Source: JAFAGX01 sp035623255
GTDB lineage: Bacteria; Acidobacteriota; Terriglobia; Terriglobales; Acidobacteriaceae
NCBI GenBank assembly: GCA_035623255.1
Contig: DASPTU010000008.1
Span: forward strand, 1-33,088
Reading direction: 5' to 3'
Length of the DNA: 33,088 nucleotides
The notes under the pieces were generated by a model. It saw only the letters and a program-made list of their open reading frames with translations. It searched no databases and was not told where the DNA came from. Both the position numbers and the translations under genes were made by a program. Of this stretch, positions 25,589 through 33,088 are shown piece by piece; position 1 is the stretch's first letter, and the number at the start of each line of letters is the position of its first letter.

Positions 25589-27310
25589 TTATCCTTGAAC
25601 TGACAGCAGGAACGGCTGCTCGAAAGCCTCGGCAATCCAACGAAGGAATCGGGCCGCGTCCGCCCCATCGATCAAACGATGGTCATAGGAGAGTGAAAGC
25701 GGCAAAACCAGCCGCGGTTCAAATTTTCCATTGATCCAGATCGGCTCCGTGCTGGAGCGGGAAAGACCGAGAATCGCTACTTCAGGATAGTTCACGATCG
25801 GCGAGAAGCCGGTACCGCCGATGCCGCCGAGGTTCGTGATAGTAAACGTGCCGCCCTCCATTTCGGCTGGCGTCAGCTTCTTATCTCGTGCCTTCTTGGA
25901 CAGCTGCGTAAGCTCCGCTGCCAGTTCGACGATGTTTTTCTTGTCTACGTCCCGAATCACGGGAACCAGCAGGCCGCGGTCGGTATCTACTGCGACTCCG
26001 ATATTCACGTATTGCTTGTAGACGATCTCTTCCTTTGCCAGGTCAATGCTGGCATTGAACTGGGGAAAAATTCGCAGGGCGGATGCGCAGACCTTTAAGG
26101 CAATGGCGGTGACGGTCATCTTGCCGCCCGCTTCCTCGGCCTTTGGGCCGAAGCGGGCGCGCAACTGCTCCAATTCTGTGATATCGGCACGATCATTTTG
26201 CGTGACGTGAGGAATGGTGTGCCAGGCTTCCCACAGATGATGGGCAGTCTTGCGACGCACGCCCCGCATCGAGACCCGCTCGATCTTGCCCCACTTGGCA
26301 AAATCGGGGAGCTCTGGTTGGGCAAAGTGATCCACGGCCGGTGCCAGCGCGGCAGCCGTGGCCGACAACAGCAACTGCTTGGAGTGGGCCTTGACATCAT
26401 CTTCGTTGATACGTCCGGCGGTACCCGTTCCTTTCACTTCGTGAATGTCGATTCCGAGTTCTCGCGCCAACCGGCGCACGTGCGGAGCTGCGGGTACGGG
26501 TTCGCCATGATTTGTGCCGGCCACTTTGCCCAGCTGTGCGGGCATGACGAAGGCCGGCAACGGCGCCTGGGGTTGGTCAGGCGGAAGGGCCTGCTCTTCC
26601 GTCTTGCCTTCTGCCTTGATCGCTGCCTGGAATGCCAGGCGCGCACCATGCTGGCCAGAAACATGCTCCACCGGACTGTGTTTAGGAGTTGCGGTTGCCG
26701 CACCGGCTCCTTCCAGCGTGAAGATGACCTGGCCGACCTTGACCTTGTCACCTTGCTTCACGCGAACTTCCTTTACTACACCAATTACCGAGGATGGGAC
26801 CTCGACGACCGCTTTCTCAGTCTCCAATTCCATAACCGGTTGCCCTTCTGAGACTCTCATCCCCGGAGAAATCATCAGCCGCACGAGATCGCCTTCCGAA
26901 ATGTTCTCCCCTAGCTCGGGGAGCTTGAACTCGGCAGGGCCGAGGGGCATCGAGGCAGGCTTTTCGTCACGTGCTGTGGCACGAGGTATCTCTGGTGGCT
27001 TGGTTGGGGGCCCAATCGAGGGCGCAGGAGCCTGTTGTGCTGGGGCTGGGGCTGGCGCCCGTGCCACCCCGCTAACTCCGTTGTCCACGGTGAAGATTAC
27101 CTGGCCGACCTTGATCTTCTGGCCTTCCTTGACTCGAACTTCTCTTACGGTCCCGCTCACCGACGAGGGGACTTGGACAACTGCCTTCTCGGTCTCGAGT
27201 TCCATGACTGCCTGGCCCTCGGTAATGGTGGCGCCAGGCGCAATCATCAGGCGAACAAGATCGCCTTGATCCACGTTCTCGCCGAGTTCCGGGAGCTTGA
27301 ATTCAGTCAT
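25589..27310 (-). CDS. aceF: Pyruvate dehydrogenase E2, dihydrolipoyllysine acetyltransferase
   Basis: A 573-aa E2 core subunit that transfers acetyl groups from E1 to CoA. Two lipoyl domains (about 1-77 and 126-200) carry the lipoylated lysines K42 and K166, each in ELETEKAVV. An Ala/Pro linker leads to the peripheral-subunit binding domain (about 274-308, PHVRRLARELG ... GTAGRINEDDV) and the catalytic domain (about 345-573) with H544 and D548 in DHRLIDG. It lies 90 nt downstream of aceE on the same strand. No dihydrolipoamide dehydrogenase gene is in the window. The two lipoyl domains are very similar, which suggests recent duplication or gene conversion. Confidence 0.97.
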   Translation of the reverse strand: MTEFKLPELGENVDQGDLVRLMIAPGATITEGQAVMELETEKAVVQVPSSVSGTVREVRVKEGQKIKVGQVIFTVDNGVSGVARAPAPAPAQQAPAPSIGPPTKPPEIPRATARDEKPASMPLGPAEFKLPELGENISEGDLVRLMISPGMRVSEGQPVMELETEKAVVEVPSSVIGVVKEVRVKQGDKVKVGQVIFTLEGAGAATATPKHSPVEHVSGQHGARLAFQAAIKAEGKTEEQALPPDQPQAPLPAFVMPAQLGKVAGTNHGEPVPAAPHVRRLARELGIDIHEVKGTGTAGRINEDDVKAHSKQLLLSATAAALAPAVDHFAQPELPDFAKWGKIERVSMRGVRRKTAHHLWEAWHTIPHVTQNDRADITELEQLRARFGPKAEEAGGKMTVTAIALKVCASALRIFPQFNASIDLAKEEIVYKQYVNIGVAVDTDRGLLVPVIRDVDKKNIVELAAELTQLSKKARDKKLTPAEMEGGTFTITNLGGIGGTGFSPIVNYPEVAILGLSRSSTEPIWINGKFEPRLVLPLSLSYDHRLIDGADAARFLRWIAEAFEQPFLLSVQG

Positions 27311-27364
27311 CTCTTCTTCGTTTTGTTTTCTGCCCCATTTGTCTCAACCCGTGGCCTCGAAAGC

Positions 27365-27391
27365 AACCACAGAGGACACTGGGCACACAGA
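27365..27391 (-). repeat. CCACAGAGGACAC-type intergenic repeat between aceE and aceF
   Basis: The spacer contains ACCACAGAGGACAC followed by GGGCACACAGA, resembling the dispersed CACAGAGGRCACAGAG-like intergenic sequences seen in acidobacterial and other genomes. One degenerate copy only; it may have inserted between the two cotranscribed genes. Confidence 0.35.
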
Positions 27392-27400
27392 ACGCGATAA

Positions 27401-30094
27401 TCAACTTTTTGCCGGGTTCGGTTTCTCCGGGTTGATTCCCAGTTCTTTAATCGCGCGTTGAACAACGTCGCACCCTATCTCCTTCTCGCGCGCCAACTCA
27501 TTCAGAGTGGCGAGCACAATGTGCTTGGCATCGACCTCAAAGAAGTCTCGGAGCGACGCGCGGCTTTCGCTGCGCCCAAAACCATCAGTACCCAGAGCTA
27601 CCAGCCGCCCTGGAACCCACTGCGAAATCGACTGCGGTAACACCTTCATGTAGTCCGATGCCGCGACAAACACTCCGCGAGCATTCCTGAGGCATTGGGT
27701 CACGAAAGGCACACGCGCAGATTCGCCCAGGTGCAATCGATTCCAGCGTTCGCATTCAATGGCGTCAGAATACAAACGCTTGTAACTGGTCACGCTCCAA
27801 ACATCCGCGGCGACGTCATATCTCTCTTCCAGCGTCTGCTGCGCCTTGAGCACCTCATACATGATGGCGCCACTACCAAACAGCTGCGCGCGGAGTTTCG
27901 CGTCCTTCTTGTCGGAAGCCTTGAATCGGTACAAGCCCTGGAGAACACCGTGGCGAACTTCATTGCCTTCCGGCATTGCGGGCATTGGCAGGGGCTCATT
28001 GGTAACAGTCAGGTAATAAAAGATGGATTCTTGATCCACGTACATGCGCTTGATTCCATCTTGAATAATGATGGCAATCTCATAAGCGAAAGCCGGGTCA
28101 TAGGCGAGGAGGTTCGGAACCGAAAGAGCCAATACGTGGCTGTGTCCGTCCTGGTGCTGCAGGCCCTCTCCTGCAAGGGTGGTCCGTCCCGCGGTGCCCC
28201 CGATCAAGAATCCGCGGGTGCGCATGTCAGCGGCGGCCCAGATAAGATCTCCGATGCGTTGAAATCCAAACATTGAGTAATAAATAAAAAACGGGATCGT
28301 GTTGATGCCGTAAGTTGCATAGGCCGTCCCTGCGGCTATGAAGGAGCACACCGAACCAGCTTCCGTGATTCCTTCTTCAAGAATTTGCCCGTTGAGAGCT
28401 TCTTTGTAGTAGAGCAGAGTATCCATATCAACAGGCTCATACAGCTGACCCACGCTGGAATAAATACCAACCTGACGAAACAATGCCTCCATGCCGAAAG
28501 TGCGGGCTTCGTCCGGGATGATGGGAACGATCAACTTACCAATTTCAGGATCGCGCAAGAGTTTCGATAGGAGGCGCACGAACACCATCGTTGTCGAGGC
28601 TTCGCGGCCTTCGGTTCCCTTGTAAAACTCCTCAAATACCGATTCGGATATTGGGGCGATCGGCTTTGATCGCACTTTTCGTTCCGGCAAGTAGCCGCCA
28701 AGCTGCTTGCGGCGGGCCTGCATGTAGGTAATTTCGGGACTGTCATCAGCAGGACGGTAAAAGGGCGCTTCGTGCAGTTTGTCATCGGGAATCGGAATGC
28801 CGAAGCGAGAGCGGAACATCCATAATTCGTCGTCATTCAGCTTTTTCTGCTGATGCGTGATGTTCTTACCTTCACCAGCTTCCCCCAAACCATAACCTTT
28901 GATCGTTTTCGCCAGGATGATCGTGGGCGAGCCTTCGTGCTCCACGGCAGCCTTGTAAGCCGCATGCACTTTGATGGGGTCGTGACCACCCAGGCGCATG
29001 CGAGCCAGTTGCTCGTCGGAATAGTGCTCGACCATTTTTAGGAGGCGAGGATCGGTGCCAAAGAAATTCTGGCGGAAGTATGCGCCGCTCTCGACAAAAT
29101 ATTTTTGATATTGGCCGTCGCTGATTTCACCCATCCGCCGGACCAGCAAACCATCGCGATCATTCCGAATCAGCATGTCCCAGTCGGTGCCCCAGATGAC
29201 TTTGATTACGTTCCAGCCGGCACCGCGGAAAATTGCTTCCAGTTCCTGGATGATCTTGCCGTTTCCGCGGACCGGACCATCAAGACGTTGAAGATTGCAG
29301 TTCACGACGAAAATCAGATTGTCGAGCCTTTCGCGGGAAGCCAGGGTAATCGAGCCCAGGGACTCTGGCTCATCCATTTCGCCATCACCAAGGAATGCCC
29401 AAACCTTCCCTCCCGTCGTCTGCTTTAGATCGCGATTCTCCAGGTAGCGCATAAAACGCGCCTGATAGATGGCCTGGATGGGCCCGAGGCCCATCGAAAC
29501 TGTTGGGAACTCCCAGAAATCTGGCATGAGCCAGGGATGGGGATAGGATGACAGGCCACCTTCCGGTTTAAGTTCGCGGCGGAAGTTCTCCAGCTTCTGT
29601 TTCGGAATTCTGCCTTCGAGATAGGCACGGGCGTACATTCCTGGTGCCGCATGCCCCTGAAAGTACACAATGTCGCGATCACCGGTTTCCGTTTGAGCTC
29701 TGAGGAAGTGATTGAAAGCTACTTCGTACAGGGTGGCGGCCGACGCATAGGTCGAGATGTGTCCGCCAATTCCCTCTTGAATCTTGTTGGCGCGTACGAC
29801 CGTGGCCAAAGCGTTCCAGCGCACGAGGCTCTTAATCCGTCGCTCCATTTCCTGGCTGCCAGGAAACGGTGCTTGCTGAGCGGAGGGTATCGTGTTCTGG
29901 TAGGGCGTGGTTGCGGTAAAGGGAAGGTTTACTCCAGCGGCGCGGCGCGCGTGCAGCGAGAGCTGTTGAAGTAACCGGCCGGCGCGTTCCGGACCACCTT
30001 TCGAAAGCACGTAATCCAGAGAATCCAGCCATTCGCGGGTTTCGAGCACTTCCAGTCCGTCTGTCTGAGCCTCAGGCACTCTGCTGATCTCCAT
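27401..30094 (-). CDS. aceE: Pyruvate dehydrogenase E1 component, homodimeric type
   Basis: An 897-aa thiamine-diphosphate enzyme that decarboxylates pyruvate and acetylates the E2 lipoyl groups. The ThDP/Mg motif GDGEMDEPES starts at 236 and closes at NCNLQRLDGPV (265-275). Conserved E1p segments include GHISTYASAATLYE, YFQGHAAPGMYAR, GFQRIGDLIWAAADMRTRGF and the near-C-terminal VPFVTQCLRN. This is the large E. coli/actinobacterial AceE type rather than the alpha-beta heterotetramer. aceF follows in the same direction. Start uncertain by a few codons: no clean ribosome site precedes the ATG at 30094, and a GTG at codon 6 is possible. Confidence 0.98.
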   Translation of the reverse strand: MEISRVPEAQTDGLEVLETREWLDSLDYVLSKGGPERAGRLLQQLSLHARRAAGVNLPFTATTPYQNTIPSAQQAPFPGSQEMERRIKSLVRWNALATVVRANKIQEGIGGHISTYASAATLYEVAFNHFLRAQTETGDRDIVYFQGHAAPGMYARAYLEGRIPKQKLENFRRELKPEGGLSSYPHPWLMPDFWEFPTVSMGLGPIQAIYQARFMRYLENRDLKQTTGGKVWAFLGDGEMDEPESLGSITLASRERLDNLIFVVNCNLQRLDGPVRGNGKIIQELEAIFRGAGWNVIKVIWGTDWDMLIRNDRDGLLVRRMGEISDGQYQKYFVESGAYFRQNFFGTDPRLLKMVEHYSDEQLARMRLGGHDPIKVHAAYKAAVEHEGSPTIILAKTIKGYGLGEAGEGKNITHQQKKLNDDELWMFRSRFGIPIPDDKLHEAPFYRPADDSPEITYMQARRKQLGGYLPERKVRSKPIAPISESVFEEFYKGTEGREASTTMVFVRLLSKLLRDPEIGKLIVPIIPDEARTFGMEALFRQVGIYSSVGQLYEPVDMDTLLYYKEALNGQILEEGITEAGSVCSFIAAGTAYATYGINTIPFFIYYSMFGFQRIGDLIWAAADMRTRGFLIGGTAGRTTLAGEGLQHQDGHSHVLALSVPNLLAYDPAFAYEIAIIIQDGIKRMYVDQESIFYYLTVTNEPLPMPAMPEGNEVRHGVLQGLYRFKASDKKDAKLRAQLFGSGAIMYEVLKAQQTLEERYDVAADVWSVTSYKRLYSDAIECERWNRLHLGESARVPFVTQCLRNARGVFVAASDYMKVLPQSISQWVPGRLVALGTDGFGRSESRASLRDFFEVDAKHIVLATLNELAREKEIGCDVVQRAIKELGINPEKPNPAKS

Positions 30095-30265
30095 CCTCGG
30101 GTGGGAATATCTCCATCATAGACAAATTGCGGGTATTTTTGCACTTACCTGATTGTTTCGTGTTGAGAGGTTAAGTACGCTGAGGGTGGAACTCCTGCCT
30201 CGCGTCTGTATAGGTAGTTGCCGGATTGCGCACGCACGTTAGCCACTGAACACCGGCTCTGCTTC
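30095..30265. other. Spacer upstream of aceE
   Basis: 171 bases with no ORF, tRNA or clear hairpin; it presumably carries the aceE-aceF promoter on the - strand, but no convincing -35/-10 pair could be assigned. Confidence 0.4.
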
Positions 30266-30787
30266 TTAGAACTTTGGACTCGCTGGAAAGCGGATGCCAA
30301 GAAGTATCACTTGTCGGGCCACCTGCTCGTAACGATCGGCGAACGGAACCGCTGTCAGACCTCGCATCGGCAAGAGCATAGCAATATATAACCGGGGAAT
30401 CACTCGTAAAGCATAAAGGCGCAACCGAATCGCATTATCAATGAGCCTCTCGGCAGTCGCCACAGTCGCCGGATCGGAACTCCGGCGCGCAGCCTCCGCA
30501 ATGTTTAATAAAAGGGCCGCATTGCGTGCTGCACAAGAAACGTAGTCAATTGCCGCGCGAAGACGCCTGCGTTGAATTTTGCGAAACACGGCTGGAGGCA
30601 ATTGGATGCGCAAGTATTCTTCCTCGGCAGGATCAACCAAGTTACGGAAGGCCTCGACATCGACCAAACGGATTTGCCGTGCCGGGTGATCCTCCAGTTT
30701 AGTGGTGAGGTATTGTCCCTTCGCACGTCGAATTAACCACAGCAACGTGAAAACGCCAAAAATAACTAAAATGATGGAAATCGTCAT
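30266..30787 (-). CDS. Single-TM protein coupled to the 7-TM gene (unknown)
   Basis: A 173-aa protein with one N-terminal membrane helix (about 3-22, TISIILVIFGVFTLLWL), a positive-inside flank RRAKGQ, and a mostly helical Arg-rich cytosolic domain of about 150 residues (RKIQRRRLRAAIDYV, repeated Ala/Leu heptads). The ATG at 30787 was chosen because it overlaps the upstream stop codon as ATGA (30784-30787), a hallmark of translational coupling; the longer reading from 30820 adds 11 residues inside the upstream gene. No family recognised. It is probably the membrane partner of the upstream polytopic protein. Confidence 0.75.
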   Translation of the reverse strand: MTISIILVIFGVFTLLWLIRRAKGQYLTTKLEDHPARQIRLVDVEAFRNLVDPAEEEYLRIQLPPAVFRKIQRRRLRAAIDYVSCAARNAALLLNIAEAARRSSDPATVATAERLIDNAIRLRLYALRVIPRLYIAMLLPMRGLTAVPFADRYEQVARQVILLGIRFPASPKF

Positions 30788-31551
30788 TGATGTAAAAATC
30801 GCTGTAACTCCTGATTCCAAGTTTCTAGATCGTGCTTGGGCAAACGCGTAGGAGTGGCGCCTCGGGGTCGCTCTGGCAAGAATAGATAAGCTATCCAGAT
30901 CAGCGCGCTAAATGTGTATGCGCTCTGGTTGATGAGTTCCATAATGTCAGCCGTTTGATTGCGTGTCAGAGGCTCAATTTGTGCGCGGATGGACGCCGTA
31001 GCCAAGCCCACAGTGGCGAGCACCCCCAGACCTAAGGAGATCCCGACGAGATAGCTGCGCCAGCTTAGATGAAAGTAGCCGGAGAATGCGAAAAGAAACA
31101 GCAATAACCCGCAGAGCAAGACATCCACGGTTCTTTGGAGCAGGAAGAAAACGGACATGACGCGGCTGGCACCGGCAGCTGGAACGAACCAGGCCAGCGC
31201 GATCACTATCACCAACAGAGCCACGGTCGCCCACCGAAATACGCTCACACCCGCGTCCCGCAGGGCTGGATAGGGATTCAGAAGACGAGTAAAGATTTCG
31301 TAAATGATGGCAAAACGCAGCACCGTCGCGCCGGCAATACCCGTCGCAAAGGCTATGGCATACTGATCGCCGGTTGTGAATGGGGCATAGTATATAGGGA
31401 TCAAAATTACGCCTTCTAGCGCCATCCAACTCACGTAGAAGGCAAAAACGGGGAAGTTCCGGTTAGCGCCTCGTGTAAATAAAGCGAGAGAAAGAGCCAA
31501 GTACAGACCCGCCTGAAGAAACCACAAAATATGCCAAAGGCGAGCTAACAT
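30784..31551 (-). CDS. Polytopic (about 7-TM) membrane protein, unknown function
   Basis: A 255-aa integral membrane protein with about seven hydrophobic helices (about 7-26, 34-54, 64-84, 106-124, 131-155, 167-185, 208-227) and a polar C-terminal tail of some 30 residues. No catalytic or transporter motif recognised; an EIFTRLL segment after helix 3 and FHLSWRSY before helix 6 are the most polar loop features. A GGTGG ribosome site lies six bases before the ATG. It is preceded by the 40-aa secreted peptide gene (66 nt) and coupled by ATGA overlap to the single-TM gene. It could be a sensor, channel or peptide receptor; this is unproven. Confidence 0.82.
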   Translation of the reverse strand: MLARLWHILWFLQAGLYLALSLALFTRGANRNFPVFAFYVSWMALEGVILIPIYYAPFTTGDQYAIAFATGIAGATVLRFAIIYEIFTRLLNPYPALRDAGVSVFRWATVALLVIVIALAWFVPAAGASRVMSVFFLLQRTVDVLLCGLLLFLFAFSGYFHLSWRSYLVGISLGLGVLATVGLATASIRAQIEPLTRNQTADIMELINQSAYTFSALIWIAYLFLPERPRGATPTRLPKHDLETWNQELQRFLHQ

Positions 31552-31617
31552 GATGGGCCACCAGCAGCACTATACTGTGTTTCGCAGGCGGCCCACAATC
31601 GAAAATTTCCTTGCTCG

Positions 31618-31740
31618 TTACGGTTTCGTGCATCCTTGGGGTGTGCAGTTTGGGATCGGTCCTTCTGCCTTCACGATCGGCGGGGCGGAAATAGTAGCGA
31701 GGAACAAAGTAACAGCAAACCAAAGTAGGCACTTTTTCAC
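31618..31740 (-). CDS. 40-aa secreted Cys/Pro-containing peptide
   Basis: A very short gene with convincing signals: a GTG start with AAGGAG (31749-31754) eight bases upstream, and a TAA stop. The product starts MKKCLLWFAVTLF, a classic signal peptide (two Lys, hydrophobic core 4-19) with a predicted VKA|E cleavage after residue 25. The mature part is only 15 residues, containing GPIPNC, TPQGC and TKP, so C32 and C37 could form a small disulfide loop; C4 lies in the signal. It is first in a - strand unit with the 7-TM and single-TM genes. I recognise no named family, though short exported Pro/Cys peptides are frequent in Acidobacteriota. Secreted signal, bacteriocin-like or regulatory roles are all possible. 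Confidence 0.7.
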   Translation of the reverse strand: MKKCLLWFAVTLFLATISAPPIVKAEGPIPNCTPQGCTKP

Positions 31741-31848
31741 GGTGTATTCTCCTTTTCAGCGTGGACTGAACCGTGATAATGTGCCTGCGGGGGGGCGATA
31801 CGGCTTAACGTGCGCCGATAAATTTCGTGTTCCGAAAATGTAACACAG

Positions 31849-32268
31849 ATGCCTCTTTTAACACCTTTCGAAGACTTGCAGTCGACAACCTTGAAAGCTA
31901 TCAATGGGTGTCTGCGACGTCTTGAGTATTTCGCAAGCCTGCGAAAGCAGGATGGGTCTTACTCCCACTGGGGACTTAACCGAGTCTACGGAGAACTGCG
32001 GGCCCGTCGGGCGCTGGCGGATGCGCATCGCGCTGAACTTTCCAGCCTCCTTACAACTCCGATACGAAAATTGCAGAAGGATGTGCAGCAGTCGAGTGAG
32101 GAAGCCGGACTGGAACCAAAAACTTACCTAGAGAAACTTTCAACCAACACTTCTGAGCTGCTGCCGCCCAATCCGGGGGCGGGATCGAGTCGGCACCTCA
32201 GTTCAGTGCTTCACGCGCTCTCGAGCTTGCTGAAGACGGGAAAATCGGACGCCAGTCCCCTAGCTTGA
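31849..32268 (+). CDS. Hypothetical helical protein (HWGLxRVYGE type)
   Basis: A 139-aa soluble, mainly helical protein. Notable features are RLEYFASL (24-31), the SHWGLNRVYGE block (39-49), a basic coiled region (50-100) and a C-terminal RHLSSVLHALSSLL helix. I associate this pattern with a widespread acidobacterial hypothetical, with no known function. It is divergent from the secreted-peptide gene (108 nt between starts). Its last 71 nt overlap the 3' end of the XRE regulator gene on the other strand. No strong Shine-Dalgarno precedes the ATG. Confidence 0.75.
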   Translation: MPLLTPFEDLQSTTLKAINGCLRRLEYFASLRKQDGSYSHWGLNRVYGELRARRALADAHRAELSSLLTTPIRKLQKDVQQSSEEAGLEPKTYLEKLSTNTSELLPPNPGAGSSRHLSSVLHALSSLLKTGKSDASPLA

Positions 32269-33007
32269 TGGCAACCCCCACGACTTGACCAATAACTTCC
32301 GCGTCCTGCGGGTAGCGCAACACGCGAGGAGGAACAGGCGAGAGTGGATGGGGCTGCAGAATCAGATCCTCTTTGGTGAGGGTACACCAAGAGCAGATAT
32401 GCCCATCGCGAGTTTCCACAAAGTAGATCGGTCGTTCGTATTCCGATCTCCATCCTCCATCCGCTACTTTGTTCTTGGATTCGTCCACCTGCACGAAGCT
32501 TCCCGGCGGCAGTATCGGGTACATGGTCCAGTCTTCACTCCCGATATAGCCGTAGGTGAATTGGAATGAAGCAAACTGCGCCAGATACGCCAGGGGAACG
32601 AACCCCCACTGCTCGACAATACGACCGAAGTTCGCCGTGCGACACGGGTCGAAACTGGGATCGAGGCGGACAGGTACTTGCACATTCGAAAGGTTCGCCA
32701 AGGCATCCGAAAAATGAGACTTGGGTGGCGTGACGAGATCCAAGTCGGTCGCGACGCGGTTCAGCTCGATGCCATACCAGCGCATCACGTCCCGTAAATC
32801 TCTTCTGTAGATCACCGCCAGCGAGTACAGCCGGAAAATATTGGGAACGATTCCCTTGGTTTCAATATCAGAGAGTCGACTGGGGGGAATGGCAAACTCC
32901 TCGTTCCCGTGTCGCTCCGCGATTTTAGCGCTCGCTGTTTCTACATCCCGCATAGTCAGCCCAAGATTTTCCCGCAAGGATCTGAGATTTTGTCCACCCG
33001 TTGACAT
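32198..33007 (-). CDS. XRE-family regulator with degenerate LexA/S24-like domain
   Basis: A 269-aa protein. The N-terminus (about 7-78) is an XRE helix-turn-helix (LRENLGLTMRDVETAS ... PPSRLSDIETKGIVP). After a linker, residues about 130-250 resemble the LexA/S24 peptidase beta-fold: DWTMYPILPPGSFVQVD (159-175) and VIGQVVGVAIKLG (238-250). The catalytic Ser of the SMxPxLxPGD motif is Thr161, and no Lys occupies the usual VKRL position (SWCTL), so autocleavage is unlikely; the domain may sense a ligand or drive dimerisation. Target genes unknown; the neighbouring membrane operon is a candidate. The upstream sequence has only a weak AAGGG before the ATG. Confidence 0.85.
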   Translation of the reverse strand: MSTGGQNLRSLRENLGLTMRDVETASAKIAERHGNEEFAIPPSRLSDIETKGIVPNIFRLYSLAVIYRRDLRDVMRWYGIELNRVATDLDLVTPPKSHFSDALANLSNVQVPVRLDPSFDPCRTANFGRIVEQWGFVPLAYLAQFASFQFTYGYIGSEDWTMYPILPPGSFVQVDESKNKVADGGWRSEYERPIYFVETRDGHICSWCTLTKEDLILQPHPLSPVPPRVLRYPQDAEVIGQVVGVAIKLGDWRPIFPSSASSRAREALN

Positions 33008-33088
33008 GGCGCGCCCTTTAAACCCTGGAAGAATTGATTCGCAATAATAGCAACTTCTTGGCAGGTTGTGAAAACGAATACTTAGATA

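Noticed and set aside
31550..31843. 97-aa + strand ORF opposite the secreted peptide
   Set aside because: No domain or ribosome site; the - strand peptide gene explains the region better.
1..33088. tRNA/rRNA genes, CRISPR arrays, insertion sequences or prophage
   Set aside because: No T-loop-like GTTCRA motif in a cloverleaf context in the spacers, no regular spaced repeats, no transposase or integrase motif seen.

Overview
The window reads as a chromosomal segment of an Acidobacteriota genome, most likely a Terriglobia-type soil lineage. This is inferred from the gene mix: a Ser/Thr kinase fused to a TolB/FlgO-like domain and TPRs, PilZ proteins with WLxxQ tails, the tig-clpP-clpX-lon-engB cluster beside acidobacterial-looking hypotheticals, a homodimeric pyruvate dehydrogenase, and mid-50s GC judged by eye. 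No phage, insertion sequence, CRISPR array, rRNA or tRNA gene was seen. Coding density is high and most genes are intact housekeeping genes.

Left part, + strand (1-10.9 kb): a soluble STPK-TPR protein closely followed by a DinB-fold protein. Then comes a protein quality-control cluster: trigger factor (tig), ClpP, ClpX, Lon, a 79-aa two-helix membrane protein, the ribosome-assembly GTPase EngB, and a WbpP-like sugar-nucleotide epimerase. A long perfect inverted repeat sits between clpX and lon.

Middle (10.9-15.3 kb): two convergent PilZ proteins, one with a pseudo-receiver N-terminus and one fused to an RDD-like membrane domain. They are followed by two small Cys-containing ORFs, and then an unusual cell-wall amidase with a cytoplasmic GAF domain, one transmembrane helix, an AMIN domain and an Amidase_3 domain.

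Right-centre (15.2-25.3 kb): purL, purF and an exported S9 prolyl-oligopeptidase on the - strand. Divergent from them on the + strand are selB and trmFO, ending at a strong rho-independent terminator. A small conserved-looking hypothetical follows on the - strand.

Right (25.3-33.1 kb), mostly - strand: aceE-aceF (E1 and E2 of pyruvate dehydrogenase; no E3 gene here). Upstream lies a three-gene unit: a 40-aa secreted peptide with a good Shine-Dalgarno, a roughly 7-TM protein, and an ATGA-coupled single-TM protein. The end of the window holds a + strand hypothetical that overlaps tail-to-tail with an XRE regulator carrying a LexA-like domain without its catalytic dyad.

The best candidates for something undescribed are the 40-aa exported Cys/Pro peptide with its membrane-protein operon, the GAF-TM-AMIN-amidase fusion, and the PilZ-RDD/PilZ pair.
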